64,000 nt of DNA, taken from Clostridium niameyense. Its GTDB lineage: Bacteria; Bacillota; Clostridia; Clostridiales; Clostridiaceae. A program made the translations under genes and the position numbers. Each line of letters starts with the position of its first letter. The first letter of the stretch is position 1. The stretch lies in assembly GCF_001243045.1 (NCBI RefSeq), contig NZ_LN849007.1, positions 2,074,989 to 2,138,988 of the forward strand. The letters run 5' to 3'. The notes beneath the pieces were generated by a model. That model worked only from the letters and a program-made list of their open reading frames with translations. It was not told the origin of the DNA and did not search any database. Of this stretch, positions 1 through 9,000 are shown piece by piece.

Positions 1-3000
1 TACATTTACATTGGCAGTGCCTTTTGCTTTTGATGTTAAAGTAATTGAGTTAGTTGCATCATCTATTTTAGCATCTACTACAGATCTATCATCTACCATT
101 ACTTTAGCATTAGCATTAGTTATTTTTGTCTCTTTAAAATCTTTGCCAAATTGATCTTTAGCAACTACTTTTACTACAACTGCTCCATCTTTTTCTCCAT
201 CTGCATCTTTTCCATCAAGAAGAACTTGAATTCCTGATTTATCCTTGTTTCCATCAAGAACTTTCTTGTCTTCACTTGCTACAACATTAGTTGTTCCTTT
301 TTGAGGTGCTGCTTCTTTACTATCACAAGTTAAAGTTATTTCTGCTGATTTCATGTTTGCAGTTAAAACTTCTATTGTAACTGTTCCATTGAAGTTTTGA
401 GCTGGAGTAAATTCTCCTGTATGTTCTCCAATTGTTCCAACTGTAGCAACTGTAGCATCTTTATCATTAACTTTTCCTTTTACAGATTTTATCTTCCATG
501 CTAAATCCTTTGATGCATCTACAGGGACTACTTGTCCTTTAGCATCTTTAGCTATAGCTTTTAAGTTTACTTTATTATCTGCATTTTGTGTTGAGTATGC
601 TGGTTGTATTCCTTCTTTATCTATTTCAATGCTATTTATTAATCCAGCTACTGAATCAACTGTCATGTTAACTTTGTTAGTTGCAAGAACTGGAGTTTTT
701 CCATCTACTATTGCACCGTTAACATTAACAATAACATCATTTGTTCCCTTAGAAGTTCCTTTTACTATTGCTTTATATGCAACTGTAGCTCCCTTTTCTT
801 CTACTGGAGTTACTGCTCCTTCTAATGCAAAATGATCTCCTGCTTTTACTTCTATGTTAACTCCAGCAGTATTAGCTATAAAGTCACCATATTGATCCTT
901 TGGAACTATCTTTAATTCAGTTTGTCCGTTTAATGCAACATTTGTTGAAGTTGCAGTTACTTCTACTGTTTTAGCTACTCTCTTAGCTCCAACTGTTACA
1001 GTAAATGTATCAGATATCTTATTATCCTTATCTGCAATCTTAACTGTGTAAACACCTTGAGTTAATGCATCTGATGCTTTTACTCTAAAGCCTTTTACCT
1101 TAGCAACTCCTGTTGCTTTAGCAAATTCATCTGCTCCTGTTTCTTTGTTAAATCCATAAGCTGATGCTAATTGAACTAAATCTTCTACATTCTCTAATGG
1201 TTGACCATCTGGTTTAGTTACACTTACAGTTAAATCTTTAGCTTCGACTTCTGTTGCTACTCCATCTTGGTCTAAGAATTTAACTTCTTGATCATGTACC
1301 TTACCCTTAGCAGCTGGATCTCCTGCAACTACTCCTGTTACATCTGCTCCTGCATTTATAGCAGTGAATTTTGCTCCTACAAATTTTAAATCATAAGCTT
1401 TGAATACGTCACCCTTGCTTACTACTACATTGTAAGTTTTAGCATCCTTTAATTTTAAAGTTAATACATTCTTAGAAACACCATCTTTTTCTTCTTTAGT
1501 TACTGTAGCAACATCAGCACCATCTTTCGCTGGTGTAACTGTAACGTTAGCTTGACCATTTTCTACAACAACAACTTCACCGTGTTTGTTTTTAAATGTA
1601 ATATCTTTCTTTATTTCTGATCCTGCTTTTAATTCTGCAGCATCAAACTTAATTTCATCTATGCTAGCTACTGTTTGATCTACTGTAGTTGTTACATCAA
1701 AAGCATCTCCATGTGCTGTTGATTTTTCTAAGTTTTCTCCAACATAAGGAGTGATTGTGTATTTTCCTGGCTTATCAGTCTTAACAACAATAACTATATC
1801 ATTCTTGTTAGCTTCTTCTCCGCCTCTTACTTTAGCTGTAACTATTTTTGATACATCTACACCCTCTATATCTGTTTTAACATCAAATTTAATTTCTTCA
1901 GCTTTTAAGTTTGCACCATCGTTTGGAGTTACAACTTTAACTATATTTTCGTCTTTGTTATATGATCCTGCTCCTGCTTCATTTGCTAAAGTTAATGTAG
2001 TTAACTTCTTAGCACCTATTTCTACTGTATAAGATTTGCTCTTACCATTTCCTACATTATAAGCTGTGATTTTAACTTTTCCTGCTTTTGCAGCTTTAAA
2101 GCTAAAGTTTGGAGCATCTGATACTTCTTCTATTGCATTTCCATCAACTTTAGTTATTAAGTCTTTTCCTTCTTCAACTGCCCATCTTACTGTTGTATGT
2201 GCATCTTCAGCCATTGGATTACCAAATTGATCATTAACTTCTAATTTTAAATCTATTTGGTCTCCTGGTAAAACTTCTTCAGCAGCTTTATTTATTTCAT
2301 GTCCATTTTCTGCAACTTTATATGTAGCTTTTACGTCAGATAAATCTGTAGCTACTTGAGCTTCTCCTTTAACTATATCATATGATACAGAACCTAATTC
2401 TATATCCTTATCATTAACTGTATTTGTTAATGTTAATGATACTTTATCTCCCTCTTTAAGGTCTTTATCTATTTCAATTACACCATTTGCAATATTAGCT
2501 TTATTTATTTCATTAGCTTTTAATGGTGCTCCATTTATAGTTCCAGTAACTTTAATAGCATCAACTTTTCCTGCTAAATCTAATGCTTCACCATATTGAT
2601 CTTTAGCTGTAAAACGAACTAAATTTAAATCTGAATCTTTTGTATTAGCTGGTAAAACTTTTGTTGATACTTCTACTTTAGCTACATAAGTTGCACTAAC
2701 TTTAGCTACGAATGTATCCATAGTTAATTTAGTCCAATCAGCTGATACTGTATATTTAACAGCATCTGTTAATTTCTTTCCATTTTCTAATACAAAATTA
2801 GCTTTTCCGTCTTCTGTAAGACTTCCCTTAACATAAGTTGTTGTTAATTCTACATCATTAGCTTTTAAAGTTATTTTCTTTCCTTCTAAAGCTTTTTCAT
2901 TAACATCTTTAGCTAATCCACTTACTTGAATAGCTGTTTCATTTAAAGATTTTACAGAGTCAGCAGCAATTGCAAACTTAGCTTCTGCTTCTGCTAGTTT

Positions 3001-4209
3001 CTTATCAGCTTCAGCGATTCTCTTTTCAAAATCAGCTTTTTTAGCTTCATCTTTAACAACTTTAACTGTTTTAACTGCTTCTGCTTTTAATTCTTTAGCA
3101 GCTTTAATTTCTTCTGCGTTTGTTAATTTAGCACTTTCATAAGCTTTAACTGCTTTTTCTGCTGCAACTACATCTTCTGATTGTGGTGTAACAACACTAT
3201 CTATATCCTTAACTAAATCATCAGAAAGAATTGCTTCGCTACCTACTACATTTAAATCAGTTTTATCATTTATTTTTAAGTTTTCTTTCATATATTTAAC
3301 TGCCTTAGCATCTGTATCTTTATCATTTGATACTAGAACTACTGGTGAATTGAATTTTCCAGCTAATGCTGAAGCAACTAATGAGTCTACTAAGTGATCA
3401 TTTTGTCCATTAGCTATATATAAATGTGAGCCCTTCATGTTAAATGCATCTAAAACTAATCTATTAGTTTCAAATCTATCAGCTCCACCCTTTACTCTCT
3501 TGCTTGCTCCTAATTTATTATAGATTACATCTGATACTGTAACATCTCTACCTATAACTGTTACTTTTGAACTATGTGCATCTATAAATTTCTTTGCTTC
3601 ATTTGCTGTACTTTCATCTTCACCTACTAATAGAAGTATTTTTCCTTCTTTAGCAGCTACTGGTGCAGCTGTTAGTGCATCTGCTAAGTATTTATTTCCA
3701 TTAACAACTAAAACTTCTTTAGCTGATACGCCATGATTGCTTACTAATTCATTAGCTATAGCTATGTTAGTTTCATATCTGTCTTTTCCTGCTAATCTTT
3801 TTACTGTTTTACCTTCATTTTCTAAAGAAGATTTAATGTTTTCGCTTATAACTCCCTTAGAACCTAAAATATAAACATTTTTTGCTCCTAATTTGTTTAT
3901 AGCATTCTTTGTATTAGCATCTAAGCTATCTTTTCCAGTTAATAATACTGGTGCATCTAATTTTTGAGCTAATAATGATGCACTTAAAGCATCTGCATAA
4001 CCTTGTCCTGAAACTAATATTACATTTTTAGTTTCTCCGGCCTTCCAATTTGATGTTGCAACCTTAGCAGCTGTTTCATATCTGTTTGCTCCATCAAGTC
4101 TATCTACCTTTCCAGGTGCTGCTTGTACGTTTCCTGTAGAAATAGCTGTTGTTAGAACTAATCCTACTACTGTAGCACTTGCTAGTGCTCTTGTACTTTT
4201 TTTGTTCAT
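1..4209 (-). CDS. slpA-like: S-layer protein with CWB2 anchor, left tandem copy (partial, C-terminus off the window)
   Basis: The start codon is at 4209 with a GGAGGG ribosome binding site just upstream, and the frame reaches base 1 in phase with the end of the neighbouring paralogue's Ig-like region. I spot-checked the frame for stops in several lines but not exhaustively. The product has a signal peptide ending near VQA, three CWB2 repeats (about residues 35-325) that bind wall glycopolymer, a Lys/Ala/Glu-rich helical segment (about 345-415), then Ig-like repeats with DQYG/DQFG-type turns. The first 1.3 kb of the gene is almost identical to the copy at 6011-10921, the middle is diverged, and bases 1-470 match 6695-7165 closely. 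It is transcribed from its own promoter with the same extended -10 as the other copy. The missing part should hold the helical domain and the C-terminal beta domain. Confidence 0.93.
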   Translation of the reverse strand, partial: MNKKSTRALASATVVGLVLTTAISTGNVQAAPGKVDRLDGANRYETAAKVATSNWKAGETKNVILVSGQGYADALSASLLAQKLDAPVLLTGKDSLDANTKNAINKLGAKNVYILGSKGVISENIKSSLENEGKTVKRLAGKDRYETNIAIANELVSNHGVSAKEVLVVNGNKYLADALTAAPVAAKEGKILLLVGEDESTANEAKKFIDAHSSKVTVIGRDVTVSDVIYNKLGASKRVKGGADRFETNRLVLDAFNMKGSHLYIANGQNDHLVDSLVASALAGKFNSPVVLVSNDKDTDAKAVKYMKENLKINDKTDLNVVGSEAILSDDLVKDIDSVVTPQSEDVVAAEKAVKAYESAKLTNAEEIKAAKELKAEAVKTVKVVKDEAKKADFEKRIAEADKKLAEAEAKFAIAADSVKSLNETAIQVSGLAKDVNEKALEGKKITLKANDVELTTTYVKGSLTEDGKANFVLENGKKLTDAVKYTVSADWTKLTMDTFVAKVSATYVAKVEVSTKVLPANTKDSDLNLVRFTAKDQYGEALDLAGKVDAIKVTGTINGAPLKANEINKANIANGVIEIDKDLKEGDKVSLTLTNTVNDKDIELGSVSYDIVKGEAQVATDLSDVKATYKVAENGHEINKAAEEVLPGDQIDLKLEVNDQFGNPMAEDAHTTVRWAVEEGKDLITKVDGNAIEEVSDAPNFSFKAAKAGKVKITAYNVGNGKSKSYTVEIGAKKLTTLTLANEAGAGSYNKDENIVKVVTPNDGANLKAEEIKFDVKTDIEGVDVSKIVTAKVRGGEEANKNDIVIVVKTDKPGKYTITPYVGENLEKSTAHGDAFDVTTTVDQTVASIDEIKFDAAELKAGSEIKKDITFKNKHGEVVVVENGQANVTVTPAKDGADVATVTKEEKDGVSKNVLTLKLKDAKTYNVVVSKGDVFKAYDLKFVGAKFTAINAGADVTGVVAGDPAAKGKVHDQEVKFLDQDGVATEVEAKDLTVSVTKPDGQPLENVEDLVQLASAYGFNKETGADEFAKATGVAKVKGFRVKASDALTQGVYTVKIADKDNKISDTFTVTVGAKRVAKTVEVTATSTNVALNGQTELKIVPKDQYGDFIANTAGVNIEVKAGDHFALEGAVTPVEEKGATVAYKAIVKGTSKGTNDVIVNVNGAIVDGKTPVLATNKVNMTVDSVAGLINSIEIDKEGIQPAYSTQNADNKVNLKAIAKDAKGQVVPVDASKDLAWKIKSVKGKVNDKDATVATVGTIGEHTGEFTPAQNFNGTVTIEVLTANMKSAEITLTCDSKEAAPQKGTTNVVASEDKKVLDGNKDKSGIQVLLDGKDADGEKDGAVVVKVVAKDQFGKDFKETKITNANAKVMVDDRSVVDAKIDDATNSITLTSKAKGTANVNV

Positions 4210-4224
4210 AGTCTATACCCTCCT
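2880..4224 (-). repeat. Near-identical slp 5' block, left member (partner 9592-10936)
   Basis: The block covers the ribosome binding site, signal peptide, CWB2 repeats and helical linker. It matches the right copy at a constant offset of 6712 bases with only a handful of substitutions that I noticed. The coding sequence beyond it diverges strongly. This suggests recent duplication or ongoing gene conversion of the wall-anchor part. Confidence 0.85.
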
Positions 4225-4321
4225 AAAATATATTAATATTTTAAAAAATAATTAAAACAATACAATATTTCATTCAAAATATTTTACAATTTATGATTAA
4301 TTATAGCATATACCGCAAGTT
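4210..4321 (-). promoter_or_regulatory. Promoter and 5' UTR of the left slp copy
   Basis: On the minus strand an extended -10 (TGCTATAAT, bases 4300-4308) lies about 90 bases before the start codon. The same TATGCTATAATTAA string precedes the right slp copy. No good -35 is visible, which fits an extended -10 promoter. The 16 bases next to the start codon, including the GGAGGG ribosome binding site, are identical in both copies. Confidence 0.6.
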
Positions 4322-4721
4322 TTTTCTATAAATATATATTATACATTTTTTATAAATATTAGGATATCTATAAATATTTTGGATTAAATATAACCTAATT
4401 TTTACATACATGGGTGCTCATTGTAACTTTAAAAACCTATGTAATCGTTGGAATTATAAGGTTTAGTCTAAAGTTTATTTTATGTTTAGATTCTTATAAT
4501 AATGTTTTTTAATATAAAAACTGTTACTATATCTTATTATTTTCGTTAATAACAAGGTTTTTTTTACCCCTTTTAAAATAGTAAAATAAAAAATATTTTA
4601 TTGAATATTGTATTTTATTAGATTACTTTGTAGTATTATATATTTTTTTAAATATTTATGTTGTTCAACCTTTATTTTTATAAATATTTTGTTATTACTT
4701 GTCTATTTTTAAATTAGTATA
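4322..4721. other. A+T-rich spacer between the left slp copy and the small membrane protein gene
   Basis: I see no gene here. One inverted repeat (minus-strand ACATAGG with CCCATGT, about 4411-4443) lies upstream of the slp promoter. I looked here for a group II intron domain 5 (34-nt hairpin with AGC and a GNRA loop) and did not find one. Confidence 0.4.
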
Positions 4722-4762
4722 AAAGTAGACTATTAAATAATATATTCATTTAATAGTCTTTT
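4722..4762 (-). terminator. Intrinsic terminator of the small membrane protein gene
   Basis: The arms GACTATTAAAT and ATTTAATAGTC (4728-4738 and 4748-4758) flank a 9-base loop. They sit directly after the stop codon at 4771 and are followed on the minus strand by a short T-rich tract. Confidence 0.65.
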
Positions 4763-4770
4763 CCTATTTT

Positions 4771-5139
4771 TTATTTTGTCCAAACTAATACAATTAAATG
4801 GTCTTTAGCGTCAACTACATTAATTTTAGTTATATGCCCATCCTTTTTAGCCTCTATATTTTCTAGGTTATTATCTTTTATAATTTTCCATCCATCTTTT
4901 TCTAAAACTCTTTTATAGCCTTTCAGATAGCTCTTATATTTAGTCCCTTTTACTTTATATACAGCATTTCCAAGATTATCTCTTTTAGCTGATTCACTTT
5001 TTTGAACTTGCATGTTTTTATACTTAGGATGATATGTAAATTCTTTAGTGTAGCTTATTCTTTGAGAATTAAATATAAATGCTCCCAATATTATAATTAA
5101 TATTACTATACTACTTAATATTGTTTTTTTATTTTTCAT
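4771..5139 (-). CDS. Small membrane-anchored protein of unknown function
   Basis: This is a 122-residue protein with a Lys-rich N-terminus, one hydrophobic segment (about residues 5-24) and an extracytoplasmic Lys-rich domain of mixed alpha/beta character ending in VLVWTK. I recognise no family. An AAGGTG ribosome binding site precedes the ATG, and the gene has its own terminator. It lies between the two slp copies, downstream of the group II intron-like RNA and of that unit's terminator. If intron domains 5-6 lie further downstream, this gene would sit inside intron domain 4. A lipobox is absent, so it is probably held by an uncleaved signal anchor. A role at the cell surface is only inferred from topology and position. 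Confidence 0.75.
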   Translation of the reverse strand: MKNKKTILSSIVILIIILGAFIFNSQRISYTKEFTYHPKYKNMQVQKSESAKRDNLGNAVYKVKGTKYKSYLKGYKRVLEKDGWKIIKDNNLENIEAKKDGHITKINVVDAKDHLIVLVWTK

Positions 5140-5197
5140 ATAACAACACCTTCTATAATTACTTATATATTAGTAGAGATATTATCTTAGTAAAAAT

Positions 5198-5236
5198 AAA
5201 GATCATTGGGTAGATTCACTCCACCCAATGACCTTT
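5198..5236 (-). terminator. Strong intrinsic terminator after the slp-intron unit
   Basis: The arms CATTGGGT and ACCCAATG (within 5204-5230), extended by AAAG/CTTT pairs, are followed on the minus strand by a T-rich tract. It lies about 770 bases downstream of the intron-like 5' end. It would end most transcripts of the right slp gene before the small protein gene and the left slp copy. Confidence 0.75.
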
Positions 5237-5289
5237 ATTGACATGTTTATTTATTTTTCAACCAGTGATGTGATCTGGCTATGTTTATG

Positions 5290-6005
5290 ATTTTCTTGAT
5301 TAGTATTATATTGATAGGTTTTAGTTTTGATATGTTCCGTTCATTTATTTGAAATTTATTTAATACTTAACTTCCTATTACCGACTGGGTTCCCTTGCTA
5401 ACTCAGTTTTATCCTTCCCCTATGTTACCATAAAGGTACTTTAGATATTTTAAAAATCTAACTTTCAGCTGAGTTTCATCGCTACTATGAACCTGCTGAG
5501 CCCGTATATAAGTCATTGGTGCTGCTACACCTATTTATATACGACATCAAACGTTCGGTTCTATCTATCCCTTTTTTTAATTGCCTTAGGTATCCACTAA
5601 CGACTTACTTTGCCTTAGTTTAACAGCCAATTATTCCAAAGCCAATACAATATTTCAATTATATTGATTCATGCCAAACTGTAAGCATAACCATCATTTA
5701 ACAGCATGAATTGTATCTATAAGACGCATTATAATGGATTCGTCTTCCTTACCATAGCAATCTTTTAAAGAACTCCGCATACGACTCTCACGTATTACGA
5801 CCTTACCTAGCTTCATAAATTTAACTTAGCAGTTTAAATCCATATAGAGAACTCAAGCTCAGAGCATTGTGCTGTTTACTCTGAATAGGAATTTCACCTA
5901 TCTAATCAATAGAACAGTTAGAAAATAGGGAAAAGGCAATGTTTCTTTTCCCTTAAATACTTTCCACCTATTTCGCCATAAGGCTTATAAGGTAACGTTT
6001 CGCAC
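5290..6005 (-). ncRNA. Group II intron-like ribozyme RNA (domains 1-4), no ORF, at the slp stop codon
   Basis: On the minus strand the element begins with GTGCG (6005-6001), the group II 5' boundary, five bases after the slp stop codon. About 700 bases of strongly paired RNA follow, including a GGGAAAAG/CTTTTCCC stem (5928-5952). The string CATAGTAGCGATGAAA (5489-5474) resembles the domain 3 region of bacterial group II introns. A stem-loop near 5660-5705 displays TACAGTTT (5683-5676), which is complementary over 8 bp to AAACTGTA at the very end of the slp coding sequence (6021-6014). It is therefore a good EBS1/IBS1 candidate. That pairing ends exactly before the TAA, 8 nt upstream of GTGCG. 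This matches what I recall of C. tetani intron C.te.I1, which uses a 5' splice site shifted by 8 nt. No reverse transcriptase ORF is present and no domain 5-6 was found before the terminator. The 3' limit is approximate. Confidence 0.8.
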
Positions 6006-6010
6006 TTTTA

Positions 6011-9000
6011 TTATACAGTTTTTTTCACAGTTACTTTGTAAGTTTTTGTAGCACCACTTTCAGCTGTAACTTCTACAGTTATAACATCCTTTTCAGATAA
6101 TACCTTCTCAGCTAAATCTTTGCCTTTAACTTCATCTTTGCCTACTTTTACAACTACTTTTTTTACTTTCTTTGAGTTTGCTTCTACATTTATTCCCTTT
6201 ACCGCATCACTTGAGAAATCAGAAAAAGTCTTTTCTGCTCCAGAAGTTGTTACATTTTCAAGATCTACTACAGATTGTCCCCCTATAGTGAAAGTCTTTA
6301 ATGTAGCATCTGTATCTTGTGCCTTCTTAGTTCCTTTTTGTTTCTTTCCGTTAAATGTTTCAGTTGCTTTATTTAACTCCTTTAAAGCATCTTCAAATTC
6401 TTTTTTAGTTGATTTTCCATTATCCTTTATACCTTCAGCTGTAGTTATAGCCTTATTATAATCTTCCTTATCTGCTTTTAGTACAAAATCAGTTCCTTCT
6501 TCTACTTGATCAGCTGCAGTGCCTTCTTTAACTGCATCTTTTCCTTGTTTAGCTTTAGTTATAGCTCCGTTTAAGGCTTCTTTAGCTTCTTGAGTAGCTT
6601 TTGCTAAATTATCTGCTTCAGCTTTTGTTTTAGCTGCTTTAGCCGCTTCCTCATTAACTGAAACTTCTAATTTAACAGTATCTCCATTGTATATTACATT
6701 TACATTGGCAGTGCCTTTTGCTTTTGATGTTAAAGTAATTGAGTTAGTTGCATCATCTATTTTAGCATCTACTACAGATCTATCATCTACCATTACTTTA
6801 GCATTAGCATTAGTTATTTTTGTCTCTTTAAAATCTTTGCCAAATTGATCTTTAGCAACTACTTTTACTACAACTGCTCCATCTTTTTCTCCATCTGCAT
6901 CTTTTCCATCAAGAAGAACTTGAATTCCTGATTTATCCTTGTTTCCATCAAGAACTTTCTTGTCTTCACTTGCTACAACATTAGTTGTTCCTTTTTGAGG
7001 TGCTGCTTCTTTACTATCACAAGTTAAAGTTATTTCTGCTGATTTCATGTTTGCAGTTAAAACTTCTATTGTAACTGTTCCATTGAAGTTTTGAGCTGGA
7101 GTAAATTCTCCTGTATGTTCTGCAATTGTTCCAACTGTAGCAACTGTAGCATCTTTAACATTTTTAGGATCCTCAGCCGCAACTTTTCCCTTTACAGATT
7201 TTATCTTCCATGCTAAATCTTTTGATGCATCTACTGGAACTACTTGTCCTTTGGCATCTTTAGCTATAGCCTTTAATTGCACCTTAGTACCTGCTTCTTT
7301 TGTTGAGTATGCTGGTTGTATTCCTTCTTTATCTATTTCTACACTGTTTATTAATCCAGCCACTGAGTCAACTGTCATCTTAACTTTGTTAGTTGCAAGA
7401 ACTTTGTCGCCATCTTTAACATTAACAACAACTTCACCTGAACCCTTAGCAATTCCTGATACCTCTGCTTTGTATCCAACCTTAACAGCTTTGTCATCTT
7501 CTAGTTCAGATACAGCTCCTATTTTAAAGTTATCTCCTGCTTTAATTTCTATCTTACCTGCTCCAACTTCTATCAACTCACCATATTGATCCTTTGGAAC
7601 TATCTTTAATTCAGTTTTTCCGTTTAATGCGATACTTGCTGAAGTTGCAGTTACTTCTACTGCTTTAGCTACTCTCTTAGCTCCAACTGTTACAGTAACT
7701 GTATCAGATATCTTATTATCTTTATCTGCAATCTTAACTGTATAAGTTCCTTGTGTAAGAGTTGCTACTGGGCTTATTTTATATGCTACTATATTATCTT
7801 TACTATCATCTGATTCTTCGAAATTAACAACACCCTTTTTGTCAACACTATAAGTCTTTCCTAATGTTATTAATTTATTTAAGTCTTTTTCATCCAATTC
7901 TTGACCGTCTGGTTTTGTAACAGATACCTTTATATCCTCTTTTTTAACATCCATTGCTTTTCCATCTTGATCTAAAAATTTAACTTCTTGATATTTAGCT
8001 TTATTAACTTCCGCATCTCCTGCAACTACTCCTGTTATATCTGCTCCTGCATTTATAGCTGTGAATTTTGCTCCTACAAATTTTAAATTATAAGCTTTAA
8101 ATACGTCACCCTTGTTTACTACTACATTGTAGTTTTTAGCATCCTTTAATTTTAAAGTTAATATATTCTTAGCAACGCCATCTTTTTCTTCTTTAGTTAC
8201 TGTAGCAACATTTGCACCATCTTTTATATCTATATTTGGTGTAACTGTAACATCAGCTTTTTTGTTTTCTACAACAACCACTTCACCATGTTTATTTCTA
8301 AATGTAACATCTTTCTTTATTTCTGTTCCTATTTTTAATTCTGCAGCATCAAACTTAATATCATCTATGCTAGTTACAGTTTGATCCACTGTAGTTGTTA
8401 CATCAAAAGCATCTCCGTGGGCTGTTGATTTTTCTAAACTTTCCCCAACATAAGGAGTTATTGTATACTTTCCTGCTTTTTTAGATTTAACAGCGATAAC
8501 TATATCATTTTTCTTATCTTTATCTTCGCCGCCTCTTACCTTAGCTGAAACTTCTACGTCAGCTGAAGTTAAACCTTTTTCCTCTGTCTTAACATCAAAT
8601 TTAATATCTGAAGCTTTTAAATTTGCACCATCGTTTGGAGTTACAACTTTAACTATGTTTTCATCTTTATTAAATCTTGTTCCAGCTTCATCTGCTAACT
8701 TTAATTCAGTTAACTTCTTAGCGCCTATTTCTACTGTATAAGATTTGCTCTTACCATTTCCTACATTGTAAGCTGTGATTTTAACTTTTCCTGCATTCTT
8801 AGCTGTATATGCAAAGTCAACTGAATCTACTACTCCATCTTTATAATCTGGTGTTGTAACATTTATTAAGTCTTTTCCTTCTTCAACAACCCATCTTACA
8901 TCTGTATCATTTTTCATTGGGTTACCAAATTGGTCATTAACCTCTAATTTTAAATCTATTTGATCATCTGGTAATACTTCTTCAGCTTTTTTATCTTTTT

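Noticed and set aside
629-2032. Plus-strand open frames opposite the slp genes
   Set aside because: They are antisense shadows of repetitive coding sequence, with no ribosome binding sites and no family resemblance.
5770-5805. The stretch containing TCGTATGCGGAGTTC on the minus strand as intron domain 5
   Set aside because: It lies too early in the element (about 220 bases from the 5' end), lacks the GNRA loop and AGC triad in the right places, and fits better as a domain 1 stem.
5140-6010. An IStron, HEARO/omega RNA or large OLE/ROOL-type RNA as the identity of the structured region
   Set aside because: There is no transposase gene and no group I core motifs that I could see. The GTGCG boundary, the domain 3-like string and the EBS1/IBS1 match fit a group II intron better.
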